From NCBI GenBank assembly GCA_018340805.1, contig JACMZG010001913.1, positions 8,096,866 through 8,160,865 of the forward strand: DNA of 64,000 nt, in the 5' to 3' direction. Both the position numbers and the translations under genes were made by a program. The notes beneath the pieces are model-generated. The model saw nothing but the letters and a program-made list of their open reading frames with translations. It did not search any database and was not told where the DNA came from. Below are positions 11,906-22,900 of the stretch, piece after piece. The DNA comes from Microvelia longipes (lineage: Eukaryota; Arthropoda; Insecta; Hemiptera; Veliidae). Numbering within the stretch: the stretch's first letter is position 1; each line of letters begins with the position of its first letter.

Positions 11906-14660
11906 AAAGATATTATATTTTGCTAGTTTGAACTATTGATTTTACAATGACCCTTATAAGAGCTCAGACAGGACCCTATATTGCACAACAGTGTCAAAGG
12001 GTCAAATAGAAATATCAAGTTTTGAAGAGGGTTAGCACAGGGATGTATAATAGGGCTTATATTCTTTTACTTATACCTAGTAACTTGAAAAAACTGGGTC
12101 TAAAGTACTTATTACTTTAATAGTACTTTAAAGTAGTTAGTTAATAGTCCAAGAACGGTATAATAAGATATGTATTATTATAATAAGATATGTATTATTA
12201 GATATGTATTATTATTAGATATGTATTGTAAGATATGTTGTGCCCCCCTCCCCTGGCTACGCCCATGACCCTATTACTTGTAACAATAATTGTTGTTGTA
12301 AAAAAATGCAAATAAAAACTACAATCGGACCTTATCTCTGAAACGGGTAATGCATTGGCGTATCAGGAATAATATTTGACCCAGCACATATTTTATGGAC
12401 TAATAAGGATATTTTAATCTTGAGAAAAAAAGTACTAACTTAAATACAGTAGCTTAAAGATACTTAGCTCTTATTAATAAGAACATGTTTCGGGTCATTG
12501 GTTATCAAAAATAAATAAACCAATAAATAAGTTAAATAAAAATACATCATCAAAATTCTTTAGATTTTTCTGTAGAGAAATATTAGAGATATATAAAAAC
12601 AAGGTAGGCAGCCCGGATGAGTTTACTTCATCTCAATTCAAACAAATAATAAAAACCACACTAACCAAACAACATCCAACCACAATCAAATATTTAACGA
12701 TAGACACACACCAATAAACGACCACACTGACACATACAACGACATACACACACCAACGAACACCCACACCCACAAATTCAACGACATACACACACAAACG
12801 ACTCAAATATCACACACCAACTCGAAAAAGCTAATATAAATAAAACTTTCTACAAAATCACACAAGTAAACAAGTAACTATATAACGCACAAACAAACAC
12901 AAATACTCAAACAGATCCGCACATATAATATAAACGAGTGTGTTTATGTGTGTGATTCGAACTCACTCTATAATGACCAGTTTTCCCACCACTGGCTTCT
13001 ACCATTTATTTTGTTTATCCAAAAGAAAATTGTTTTGTTAACATATTATGTATGACCTTTTCATTTATACAGCAGTGTTTATTTTCCATTTAATAAAAAA
13101 TACATCAGCAATCAAATATTTAGACTTAAAAACCAGGTTGTGACAAAAGTTCAGAAACGGTCAATTATTCCGTTAATATTTGAGATATTTAATTGCGGTC
13201 TGCTTCTATATTACAATGTAAAGTTTAATGACTAGTTTATAGGGAGTCGCACTTTTCACTCCCTTGGGAATGAAATGTAATATTTATTCTTGAAACTAAA
13301 AAGTAACTGCTCCTCCATTTTACTCCCATAGTAGTAAAATAATGTAATTAATTGTATTACCTCAGTAATTAATTAATTTGCAATATCCCTTAAATTTATA
13401 ACGGAGAAAGAACAATGTTTTTGGGAGCGCCCGTACCAAAAAGCCAAAAAAGGTTTTTTGGAATTGTAAATTTGTTTTATTCTTTTTGGGTAATAAAGCA
13501 TAAACTGTAACCTTAAGCAAGAAATATATTGTAGCAACAAGAATTCCGTGGGAAATTCCACCCGGCAAGCGGACCAACGCGCCAGAATTTTTTCTTTATT
13601 AGATTTAATATTGTGATTCAAATTTAGACTCAAACTATTTAATTTTAAAATTATTAATAAGGACTATACTATTGTGATTCATCTTTAGATTAAACTTTAA
13701 AATTTTAAAGTAAAACTATAATATTCTGATTTTTATTTCAGTTTAGATTTAAAATTTGGAGTAGAGCTATAATATTGTTCCTGTTATTTTGATTAAACTA
13801 AAAAAAATATTAAATAAAACTATAAAATTATACTTCATATTTGGACTTTGCAGTCGCATTGTACAGTTCCTGCCTCGGCTTTGCCTCTGCAGATAACTTT
13901 TATAGCATTTTAAAATTAGTCAGTAATATTGCATTAACTTTTTGTTAACTATGTGGGTCTCCACACTTACTTCTTTGTGAAATACACATGCTCTTTTTTC
14001 CTTGCAAAATTCTAAATTCTGAGCATTCGCATAACAAGAAAAATCTTCTGGATGAGGATGACAATGCAGAACTGCTTTTCCTTTTCTAATCACATTCACA
14101 ATTTTAGATCATCACTAATACTAATATAAAATATTTAATAAAACGATCTATGATTGCAGGTTGTGTTCAACCAATGAACGAATTATTTTAACTTGATCTC
14201 TAAACACAATGTTTTGATGTGGAAAAATAAAAATAAAATATTACACACGCGTTTACCTTAAAAAATACATTCGGTTGGAGTCGGATATTTCTTTTTATAT
14301 TCAACTACTCCTCCCTTCTTGTACGAGTATAATAGGAAAAGAGAATTTTCTCTGAGATTTTTAAGACCGAAGGAAATAACCTTCTCAAGCAATTTTTGAA
14401 TAAAAACATTTTTTGTAAAGAAGACATCTGGATTTTTTTTTGTTAATGTATCGAATTATATATAATAAGACCTTTTTTACTTTATTTGAAGCAGATGTTT
14501 GGAAAGTATTGTTGTAGAAGTATTTAAAAGAAGAAAAAAAAAACAAATGTTTCAATGAGGCTGGTGTATGTGTTTCAAACTTAGAAATCATCAGAGTTTT
14601 GGGTAACAGATGTTTTGTACTATCCCTAATCTATTGAGAGAAAGAAAAGTTTTATTTATA
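11906..14660. other. Unassigned intron sequence
   Basis: Contains a small ATATGTATTATTA repeat (12165..12240) and a CACACAA-rich stretch (12640..12900). No exon or transposon recognised. Confidence 0.5.
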
Positions 14661-14665
14661 TTTTA

Positions 14666-14668
14666 TTA

Positions 14669-14735
<67 letters not shown>

Positions 14736-14755
14736 TATGATTATTGATTAGTTAG
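14666..14755. repeat. (TA)n microsatellite
   Basis: Alternating TA with few interruptions; the right flank (14732..14822) reappears at 21430..21520. Confidence 0.93.
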
Positions 14756-14821
14756 TAAATTTATTTAAATATAATATTGAAACAATATTAACAAACTTGT
14801 AGCATGCTTGATTCCTTGTTG

Positions 14822-14822
<1 letters not shown>
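14732..14822. repeat. 90-bp sequence repeated at 21430..21520, both next to (TA)n
   Basis: Shared text includes GATTATTGATTAGTTAGTAA, ATATTGAAACAATATT and CTTGTAGCATGCTTGATTCC. Probably one end of a transposon that carries or targets TA repeats. Confidence 0.8.
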
Positions 14823-14823
<1 letters not shown>

Positions 14824-14863
<40 letters not shown>

Positions 14864-14900
14864 TATATATATTATATATATTATATTTATTTATTTATTT
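14824..14900. repeat. (TA)n and TTTA-rich microsatellite
   Basis: TA run followed by (ATTT)n. Confidence 0.9.
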
Positions 14901-15533
14901 ATTTATATATTTTATTAAGTTAACAGTTTTGTTGACATGTCTTCCATAGAAAAAGAAAAACAAATTGGGTCATTTTAAGGGTTCAGAGACGTTAGTGAAA
15001 TATTTAAAACGACCGGAGAGGACAGAAAGGGGCGGCAAGCTGAGACCAGGACAACAATCCTGGAATTATTTATTATTATTTTTTTTGTTCCATTTCAAAA
15101 CTCTAATTTAATTTGTTTATGATTTAGGTGAGGGTTATTTTTATAGACATTTTATTCTTTCATTTTTATTTTATATGCATTGTTTTTGGGAAATTTGAAT
15201 TTAATAGGCATATATTCTTGTATTATTTTTAATAATATTTTATGTATAGCACTTATATAGGTATATTCTTACCTTTTATTTCTTCAGGTATTTGTTTTTA
15301 TTAATAATATAATGAATGCATTTATTTTTATTATAATAAAATATTTCAATATTAAAATGAAAAAAAAAAAACAATACATTAATCTTTTTAACTCTAATGA
15401 AAATAGGGATCAGTCTTCTTGGGGCAATTAGCAGAGATAGATGGTTGAATTATAATTTTAGGTGTATTTTCATGTAAAATTCATCACCTGTTTGACTGAA
15501 CTGAATTTTTAAATCAGAAATTTGATGTTTTAG
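14901..15533. other. Unassigned intron sequence up to the last receptor exon
   Basis: Nothing recognised. Confidence 0.5.
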
Positions 15534-15891
15534 GTATATTATAACAACGCTGTGTGGAGAAGAAGTGTGTTACTGTCCACAAGTAGTAGTAGCAAGTGTA
15601 TTTTGGATTGGTTATTTCAACTCAGCCCTCAACCCAATCATATACGCGTACTTCAACCGCGAGTTCAGATTTGCATTTAGGAAAACACTAGAGTCGTGTT
15701 TCACTTGCGGCACAAGTCCGGACTTCTACAGGACGCGACCAGCTCATCCCATCGCCTCATCCAACGTTTCATCGGCTGCTGAGATTCATTTTTTGAATAA
15801 CTCAGTTGTCAAGACGTCAACAGGTGATGATTTGTCAAAGCATTTATCTAGGAATCAATCACCTAATTTCTTCAGAGATGATGCCATCTGA
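15534..15891 (+). CDS. OctbetaR: Beta-adrenergic-like octopamine receptor, last coding exon (ECL3, TM7, helix 8, C-tail)
   Basis: Seen: acceptor TTTTAG before 15534 and a stop at 15889..15891; 118 residues follow the split Trp codon. Residues 1-14 are the third extracellular loop with several Cys (TTLCGEEVCYCP). TM7 reads VFWIGYFNSALNPIIYAYFN with the NPxxY motif. Helix 8 follows (NREFRFAFRKTL), then ESCFTC, whose cysteines are plausible palmitoylation sites. About 65 further residues form a Ser/Thr-rich cytoplasmic tail ending FFRDDAI. Known: FWIGYFNSxLNPxIYAYFN is diagnostic of the octopamine-beta group. The joined residue 3.5 kb... to 10.4 kb upstream is the 4917..5111 exon; the phase match across the 10.4-kb intron is the main proof of the link. 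A GTG-initiated reading inside this exon is a shadow, not a start. No frameshift is visible. Confidence 0.9.
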
Positions 15892-16900
15892 ATTTTCTAG
15901 GTGTATTATATTTTAAATCGATATTCCGCTGTTCCAGCTTCCCTATGAAAAACCTAATATTAACTCAATTGTTAAACATTTAACATTTGTAAAATTAACC
16001 ATCAGTTACTGACTTAGGATCAACCATTCAATATCTCTTTAGATGTGATTACTTCTAAGTATACTTAATTAAATTTTTATTTACTTAGATACTGATTCAT
16101 TTACGAGTATAAACTTGACAGGAATTTCCTTTAATAAACCTAATATTTATTCCTTGGTACTTATTCCTGATAAGAATACTAAATATTGAATTCTCTTTAA
16201 TTGATTCCGTAGAGTATTGCCAAGAAATAACAGTGCTGTCATTCATTCTTTAAAAAAACACTTATAAATTAGCGCTCTACTGATTCCCAATGCGGATTCA
16301 TAATATTTGCATTGTAATGCTGATGTTCTACAACATCAGTAACATATCACACGGTAACATATCGCTGTTACCGTCTCGTGATTTTGCACAAGTTATCGTC
16401 AAAACTCTTGTACAGAACAGAAGACAAACCTAACCTTACCTGTATTCTAAGTCAACCTATACGCTAACCAATAGCAGTTAGTTGTCTGCTAATTAATAGA
16501 GCATCCGTCAAACTTAACCGAGCCTGTTTTGGCTTAGACTCCAGTTACCTATTGATTGTTGAAAAGACCTTTCGTTGTTTTATTATTATTTGAAAATAAT
16601 AATTACTTGGTATTTTTAGGTGAACTAGTTTCTCCTGGCCAAACTACAACCTAAAGCCTATATTTTGTCAGTTACATGTATAAGTAGCTAAAACTAGAAA
16701 AACTTAATCTCTGCCTAGGTTTACTTAGGCATTACTTGTAATTACTAAGTATTTTAGGTTAACTAGTTTATCATAGGCCAAAATAGAAGCTCTAGGACAG
16801 ATCAATATCATTTATAAGTTGCTCAAACCATATACACTTTATCTCTGCCTAGGTTTGCCAATTTAAGTTAAGTTTGTTTTAAAAATATAGTGCTCTTGAA
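15892..16900 (+). other. Receptor 3' UTR and downstream unassigned sequence
   Basis: The first part is presumably 3' UTR. A diverged pair of about 120-bp segments (16610..16730 and 16750..16870, both with CTGCCTAGGTTTACTTAGG-like text) is a likely local duplication. Confidence 0.5.
16133..16138 (+). terminator. Candidate polyadenylation signal AATAAA for the receptor gene
   Basis: AATAAA lies about 240 bases after the receptor stop codon. In so AT-rich a region the hexamer is common by chance, so assignment is tentative. Confidence 0.3.
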
Positions 16901-16942
16901 AGGTTATAGGTGCTGTGATATATCACAGCCGTGATATATCAC

Positions 16943-16983
16943 AGCTGAGCCGGCTTTCGGCAATAATGCCATCATCAGTGCCT
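16943..16983 (-). ncRNA. Hammerhead-ribozyme-like motif B (minus)
   Basis: Minus strand: GGCA, CTGATGA, T, GGC-ATTATT-GCC, GAAA, 8-base palindrome AGCCGGCT, C, AGCTG. Core intact; stem I has an A-A mismatch at its first position and then G-C, C-G, U-G. Confidence 0.55.
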
Positions 16984-17158
16984 AAAAACAAGTAAACAAA
17001 GGACAAATAACAATACATACAACCTAATAGAGCAATGAAAGTCAAAGGATAAAAAAAGGTATGTCGACGAAATTTTTATAATTTGGCGTGGATCCATGCA
17101 GCAGCTGCACTCTTTTCTTACATATCCCAATGAATGTTCCCAAGGCATCTAGTTTACC

Positions 17159-17461
17159 ATGGAAACAGAAAATAATAAAGAAGCTCTCAACTATCTCGAC
17201 CTCACTTTAACTAAGATCGAATTTTCGATCTATCGTTAGCCTACGTGTGCTGATACTGTTCTCCATGCTGAGTCCAGACACTCATGGTTGCAAAAATTAG
17301 GAGCGTTTCACAGCTGCACGTATCCCTTAGTCAATACGCCACTTAGTAATGAGAATTTTGAGAAGGAGAAGAGTATTATCTACCATATTGCCAAGAAGAA
17401 CGGTTACAATACTTCAATCGTGGATAAATTAGTTCAGAAAAAATTGGAGAAAAAGCCATGA
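17159..17461 (+). pseudogene. PLE reverse transcriptase, C-terminal fragment with one in-frame stop
   Basis: One frame of 100 codons, interrupted by TAG at 17237..17239. It reads ALNYLDLTLTKIEFSIYR, stop, PTCADTVLHAESRHSWLQKL, then FHSCTYPLVNTPLS and IIYHIAKKNGYNTS followed by VDKLVQKKL. In PLE proteins these correspond to the FLDL..I, YRKPT.TD, FxSLIxRL..PLS and I..IA..NGY motifs behind the catalytic palm. Upstream catalytic motifs are missing. The stop falls where the family usually has Lys. Not a functional gene. Confidence 0.82.
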
Positions 17462-17941
17462 AATATATTTACTCTGACGGCAAAGATTTGAACAAGACTA
17501 ATGAGCCTTGTTAGGGCTTAGAAGGGCCCACACATATTTTTACCCATGTAACTAACGAACGATATGGCACTTAAGGGCATTAAGTTGCATTTATGCATTT
17601 GAGGATAAGGGGTGTAGGTTAAATTCGCTTTAAAAATTTGGAGATTAAAATAGGTTTTGATAAGGACGCGGTGAATTGCCTGAAATATTAGTGTGACGGA
17701 GGGGATCAGTGATCATTAAAGAACTAGCTTATTATACCCTTCAGCCAGACTTCAGTCTTTGGATAGTCTGTTGATGCCTACACTCAAGTCACCGGTAATT
17801 TATTTATATATTTATTTATTCTATTATTTATTCTATTATTTATTTATTTTTTTCTGGTTTTTATCCCGTTTTTTCCTTTGACTTTTATTAATTCTATTGG
17901 GTTATATATATTGTTATTAGTTCTTTGTTTACTTCTTTTTA

Positions 17942-17983
17942 GGCACTGATGATGGCATTATTGCCGAAAGCCGGCTCAGCTTA
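17942..17983 (+). ncRNA. Hammerhead-ribozyme-like motif B (plus)
   Basis: CTGATGA 17946..17952, stem II GGC/GCC, GAAA 17966..17969, palindrome AGCCGGCT, C17977. Stem I: A-A mismatch, then five pairs (one G-U) between 17979..17983 and 17940..17944. Confidence 0.55.
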
Positions 17984-17999
17984 TTTTATATAATAAATT

Positions 18000-18640
18000 C
18001 TTTTATGAAGAGATGGGTTTATATTTGTATATTGAGTACTCCACTGCGCTTTACGAAGTCAAATATTCCATTATTCTCATATGTGATACATAAGTCAATA
18101 AACTTAGTACTGATTGGTTTAACAAATAGGTTTTGTAAGATGCGTATATAATTCAACCAATAGGCTTGTTTTACCTAAAAGAACCCTTGGACATTACATC
18201 TCACTGTCATTTTACAAGCATACTATCTTATCTACGATAGCATTTGGTGCATTCCTGTTTATTGGGAAATTAAACAATGTTAGGGCAGCACAATCATTAC
18301 AACATCGGCTAACGTGGTAGTGGTACTAAAATGTACCTCCACGAATATGATCTTTAAACCGCTTTGTCATCCTGAACACTTATTATACAAGATTAACATT
18401 GTCTGAATAGTTCTTATTGTTACTATTTGTCCTTTTAATTCATACTATTCATTTAAATACATGCTTTATTACTGTATGTAGCATTAGGGAACATTTTAAG
18501 AATAATTTACGTTTCTAGGTCATAAGATTTATATATCCTTGCTGAAATTTAATCGTACCATAATATATTTGTTTTACATTACAGTTTACTTCTAATATAT
18601 TTAAGTTAATGAGATTTCATAAAGAATGTTTCCTAGCATT
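18000..18640. other. Unassigned intergenic sequence
   Basis: Nothing recognised. Confidence 0.5.
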
Positions 18641-18647
18641 ATGCGAC

Positions 18648-18651
<4 letters not shown>

Positions 18652-18695
<44 letters not shown>

Positions 18696-18698
18696 GTG

Positions 18699-18762
<64 letters not shown>
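18652..18762. repeat. (TA)n(TG)n(TA)n compound microsatellite
   Basis: TA run, then TG run, then TA run. Confidence 0.95.
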
Positions 18763-18764
<2 letters not shown>

Positions 18765-18939
18765 AAGAAAGTTAGCAACATAGTATATCACTTTTTTTAT
18801 AGAGCCAGCTGGTGAGAAAGCTGCGTTAAGAAGAGTATGGTTCTGTGAAAAAGAATGATGATCCATAGAGTTTCTGCTCTTCTCTCCGCTTTGATTCAAA
18901 ATTTAGAACTAGAATAATTTAGCAATAGAAACGACTATG

Positions 18940-19052
18940 TATTTAAAGCTGAGTACTTGACTTGGTCAAGTACTCAGCTTTAAATCACTGGTTGACTTCT
19001 ATCCTCACTTTACCGGCACTGATGATGACCACATTTGAAACCCGGTTCTGTT
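18940..19052 (+). mobile_element. Short foldback with degenerate hammerhead-like motif C
   Basis: AAAGCTGAGTACTTGACTT faces its complement (palindrome at 18945..18985). It is followed by CTGATGA (19019..19025), GAAA (19037..19040) and near-palindrome ACCCGGT. Stem I can form TGTTG with CGGCA using wobbles, but stem II does not pair. Confidence 0.4.
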
Positions 19053-19059
19053 GTATAAA

Positions 19060-19370
19060 TATAATAATGTGTGGAGAGAAAACAAATATTCTGTTTATAT
19101 TCATTATTACGGCACACCACGGCTCAATTCACCACCTAAAAATTAATTTCGTTCATCCAAACCAATATTGAAGATAAAGTCATAAGATAAATTTAAATGT
19201 TACCTATTATAATAATGGGTTCACAAGTGCGGCACTGGAACGGATTCAATTCCATGATTCACCAATTCCTCAATAAGTGGTTTTACTCCCGGTATCAGAA
19301 AAATCACCTTCACACTAAATGCAAATTTCTTATTCAGTTTTAGGGGAGGGTGATGTTTGAAATGTGTTAT
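19060..19370. other. Unassigned intergenic sequence
   Basis: Nothing recognised. Confidence 0.5.
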
Positions 19371-19373
19371 TTG

Positions 19374-20520
19374 GTATTATTTTTACTATTCCTCATTTTT
19401 ACCTAGGTATATAGGAAAAGTATTGTGTTTGCAAAAAAAAGCCGAAACGGGATGAAAACGGAATAATGCGTTTTAGGCGTTTTTAAAGCCTCCTGAGTGG
19501 TTTTGCAAAGTTGTCTATCTGTTTATGTATGTGTATGTTATCATTTTAGCGCCCAGTGTATTTATGCTAGAGAGTTGAAATTTTGTACAAAAATCAGTCT
19601 ACTGTTGTAGTTGTGCTATTTAGAAAATAATGTTTTTATAGTGTCATTATCCCGCAATAATGACTCAGCGAAAATTTCGAAAAATCATAAAACGCGAAAA
19701 AATGATGCGATCTGATTGGAATTGAGCACACAGGTAGCCATGTATAGTACATGTGTAACATATGTGTCTAAGTTTCATCTTATTATCAGCATTAGTTTAA
19801 TTTTTATAGAATGATTTGTATACGTTTTTTGAAAAATTGTAAAAATCGGAAAATATTTTTAATTGAGTTAAAATTTGGTACAAGTGAGCCCTTTGACGTA
19901 TTAAATAAGTGGTCTAAGTTTCGTTAAAATACAACTAGTTTATCCATGAATTTATCATCCACCATAAATCTTAGATAGACTTGTTGTAATATAACTAAAC
20001 TTAGTACACTTATAGTAACTTATTTAATATGTCAAAGGGGGCGCTTGTACCAAATTTAAACTCACTTGAGATATTTTTAGATTTTTACAATTGTATAAAT
20101 TACTACTGGGAATGAAACGATGTATTTACTATCTGAGAACAAGCGAAGCGAGTCCGAAGACGTTTTGATGTATAAATTTAACCACTTGTATATCTGAGGA
20201 TCTACCTCCGTAGCCGTGGTCGTATAGTAATGGACTTCAGCACCGGAGGTCCGGGGTTCACAGCCTGAGCTATGCTCTCAGGTTTTATTAATAGAAGTTG
20301 TTGTAAAAAGATTTCGCCAACTTTACCTTTACTTTGAGCATAGTAGATGTGACCCAACCGAGGTGGATCCCGCAGGGCGAATACTCTGAAGGGCCGAAAG
20401 GCCCTAAAACGGGGATTATTATATATATCTGAGGACGAGCGAAGCGACTCCGAAGCTGGGAGGATAAGCGTAGCGACTCCTATGTAATGAGAAAAAGATC
20501 CGAGGTACCCCGTACCCGAT
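19374..20520 (+). mobile_element. Dispersed element with GAGCGAAGCGAG blocks, longest copy, split by a SINE
   Basis: Runs from TTCCTCATTTTTACCTAGGT to TACCCCGTACCCGATTTTTT, with internal blocks shared with 6331..7072 and 59800..60345 (CGCAATAATGACTC, AAACGCGAAAAAATGATGCG, CATCTTATTATCAGCATTAG). A tRNA-type SINE at 20201..20423 interrupts it. No protein-coding potential recognised. Confidence 0.8.
20201..20423 (+). mobile_element. tRNA-derived SINE with 12-bp target-site duplication
   Basis: Head region: TAGCCGTGGTCGTATAGTAA TGG resembles a pol III A box, and GGGGTTCACAGCC a B box, spaced as in tRNA; a tRNA-like anticodon-arm region (GGACTTCAGCACCGGAGGTCC in part) lies between. The body continues through GAGCATAGTAGATGTGACCC to a short AT tail. 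TATATCTGAGGA is present on both sides (20189..20200 and 20424..20435). Other copies: 52132..52314 (minus), a fragment at 28395..28500 and a poor copy at 5142..5330. Confidence 0.85.
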
Positions 20521-20564
20521 TTTTTTTTAAATTGACTTTTGATCGTCAAGTTCATTATCATACC

Positions 20565-20645
20565 TTGCTTTTACTTGATAATGTTCACCGATTGACCTTG
20601 AGCATCCTCGGAGGTCAGTTTCTGGATTGGTGACTGCTGGAAATA
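20565..20645 (+). other. 5S-rRNA-like segment, fragment of a second dispersed element
   Basis: GGAGGTCAGTTTCTGGATTG GTGACTGCTGG, a diverged form of the 5S-like block. It directly follows the 3' end of the 19374..20520 element. Confidence 0.5.
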
Positions 20646-20709
20646 AAATATAGGAAAAATATATTATTACTGTCAGAGGACGAAGTGATGAGACAGGAGT
20701 AGCGAATTT

Positions 20710-21105
20710 CATGCGATAGAGAAAAAATATTAGTTAAGCAGTACGTAACAGTTAAGCAGTAAATAAACTATTTGCATATGTTTTGTTTAAAACAATCGAT
20801 CGAAAGTCAAAACTTTAAATCGATTTGATTTTTCCTACCCTATCCATATTTCCGATCCTTTAAGTCCTATATCATTTGGTCTCGGTTATGTTCAGAATAT
20901 ACATTTTGTCAAGAAACTTGTGAACCCATAATAATTTATTTTAACAGCCAGAGCTTAGTACCTGCTGTAGTTTTAAGGTTTGAATAGTTATTAAACCTTC
21001 AAATATTTTATTGTTAAGTGCCTTTGTTCCTTAGTCATTATAAATTATAATTTCCTCCATTTTTTGAATTTATTTATAGGGTAAAATTATTTCAACTCCA
21101 TAGGA
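20710..21105. other. Unassigned intergenic sequence
   Basis: Nothing recognised. Confidence 0.5.
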
Positions 21106-21106
21106 C

Positions 21107-21205
<99 letters not shown>

Positions 21206-21231
21206 ATATATATTTATTTATTTATATATAT

Positions 21232-21286
<55 letters not shown>

Positions 21287-21315
21287 TATCACACCACACA
21301 CACACATAATATATA

Positions 21316-21355
<40 letters not shown>
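21107..21355. repeat. Long (TA)n tract with internal interruptions
   Basis: About 250 bases of TA with ATTTATTT and CACACA interruptions. GGACCCATATATAT at the left and ATATATATGGGTCC at the right are inverse, so the tract may be the core of a foldback. Confidence 0.93.
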
Positions 21356-21357
<2 letters not shown>

Positions 21358-21429
21358 GTCCTTTTAAAATAATAATACAACAATATATTATTGTTATAAT
21401 TATTTAACTTTAGCAACATTTTATTCATT

Positions 21430-21520
21430 AATTATAATTATTGATTAGTTAGTAATATTTATTTAAATATAATATTGAAACAATATTTACAAACTTGTAG
21501 CATGCTTGATTCCTTGTTGC
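21430..21520. repeat. Second copy of the 14732..14822 sequence
   Basis: See the 14732 entry; identity is high across about 90 bases and the (TA)n lies on the same side. Confidence 0.8.
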
Positions 21521-22690
21521 ATCAATTTAAGTGAAATTCCTTCCTAAATTGTTATTTAAATCAAAGGCTGCAATAATTTTATACCAAAAACTCCAAACTA
21601 GTCTACTTTACGAATTTGACTGGACTAACCAGTCGTTAATTGGTTTAGTTTATGATATATTTAAATTGATGGTATTGATATAATTTTAAAATAAAAAAAA
21701 ACAAAAAATTCATGCAATGAAATATAAGGATTACGAGAATACAGTATAATATTTCGATACGATAATTATTTCCTGGAAGATATATGCATGGGATTGACAG
21801 TTATTTCCCTAAAAATTATATTTTATTAAGGAGAAGCTTTGCGGATAAAGAAGCAGGTTGCGCTAATTAATTACTTTGGCCAATCGTTTTAGTCTTTATG
21901 TATAATGAAGAGAAATATATACTCATTATAATACTTAATATCCAATATATCACAACGGCTGTAGCATATATAAGTATACTATACATTCTAAGTAAGTACA
22001 CTCTAATTTTTAACATATATAAGTATACTATACATATACATTCTAAGTAAGTATACTATATATTCTAAGTGAGTATACTATACATTCTAACATATATAAG
22101 TATACTATACATTCTAAGTAAGTATACTATAACATACATAAGTATACTTAATATACAGTACAGTATATACATTCTTGATATACTTTACGTACATAGTATA
22201 TATATATACTCCTTGGAACTACCCTTTAACAAGTAACATTAATTATCGAATAAAGATCCTCACAGTGTCCCATACTGATCTAAAGATCCTCACAGTGTCC
22301 CACACTGATCTAAAGATCCTATATCATCTTGAAGGATATTTAGAGTAGGAGGTTATAGTTTCATACATTTTTTAAAAAAATGCATCTAAAACATATTAGG
22401 GTTTAAATTAGGTATACTTGCCTCAATATAACTTGAATTCCCAAATTTTGATTTTATGTATTTCTTATAACTTTCAAGAGCACAAAATTAACAATTCTAA
22501 TCAATCTATTTTAAGTTGTCAGTATTATTAAATTATTGTTGTATGAATTTGTTTATTGTAGTTTAATCATTAAGTATAAATCTTTACTTGTTAAAAAATA
22601 AAAATACAATTTGGGATCCAAGTGAACATTGAAAATTGTTGTGGAGTGGATAAATTGAGAAAAGAATATCGTCTTAAGCTGATATGCCTC
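21521..22690. repeat. Mostly unassigned, with small tandem repeats
   Basis: AAGTATACTATACATTCTAA-type repeats occupy 21960..22200. A 27-bp unit (CTCACAGTGTCCCA-ACTGATCTAAAGATC) is repeated at 22257..22320. The rest is unassigned. Confidence 0.7.
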
Positions 22691-22900
22691 TGTCAAATAG
22701 ACATTAACTAAACATCTATTCCTTTGTCAAATAAACATTAACTGAACATAATATTTCTTTGTCAAATTGACTTTCTGACGAAGAAACATCAACTTAACAT
22801 ATATTCCTTTGTCAAATATACATTAACTAAACATTTATTCCTTTGTCAAGTGTACATTAACTTAACATATATTTCTTTGTCAAATTTACATTAACTATAA
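22690..22900. repeat. Degenerate tandem array TTTGTCAAA...CATTAACTAAACAT, left part
   Basis: Units of about 35-50 bases containing CCTTTGTCAAATAGACATTA. It continues at 23808..24250 beyond the TIR element. Confidence 0.85.

Larger units (their letters stand above)
5112..15533 (+). other. OctbetaR: 10.4-kb intron of the receptor gene
   Basis: Phase-2 intron (splits a Trp codon), donor GTGAGT, acceptor TTTTAG. It contains, in order: a degenerate SINE-like piece (about 5142..5330), no recognised feature at 5330..6330, a 5S-like dispersed element (6331..7072), a duplicated 170-bp segment (7057..7375), a 41-bp tandem array (about 7500..8335), unassigned sequence (8430..9140), a 49-bp array split by a LINE (about 9140..11900), unassigned AT-rich sequence (11900..14660, including a CA-rich stretch at 12640..12900), two TA microsatellites (14666..14755 and 14824..14900), and unassigned sequence up to the acceptor. 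Confidence 0.85.
16905..17995 (+). mobile_element. Penelope-like element (PLE) remnant bounded by inverted hammerhead motifs
   Basis: A decayed PLE reverse-transcriptase C-terminal region (17159..17461 and on) lies between hammerhead-like motif B on the minus strand (16943..16983) and the same motif on the plus strand (17942..17983). PLEs are known to carry hammerhead ribozymes in their terminal repeats. No intact GIY-YIG endonuclease was read; the downstream part (17462..17760) is riddled with stops. Confidence 0.75.

Noticed and set aside
17462..17760. Intact GIY-YIG endonuclease following the PLE reverse transcriptase
   Set aside because: The region has many stops and I could not read the GIY and YIG boxes with confidence.
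20201..20280. Functional tRNA gene
   Set aside because: Promoter boxes are imperfect, the acceptor stem does not close and the sequence continues into a SINE body.
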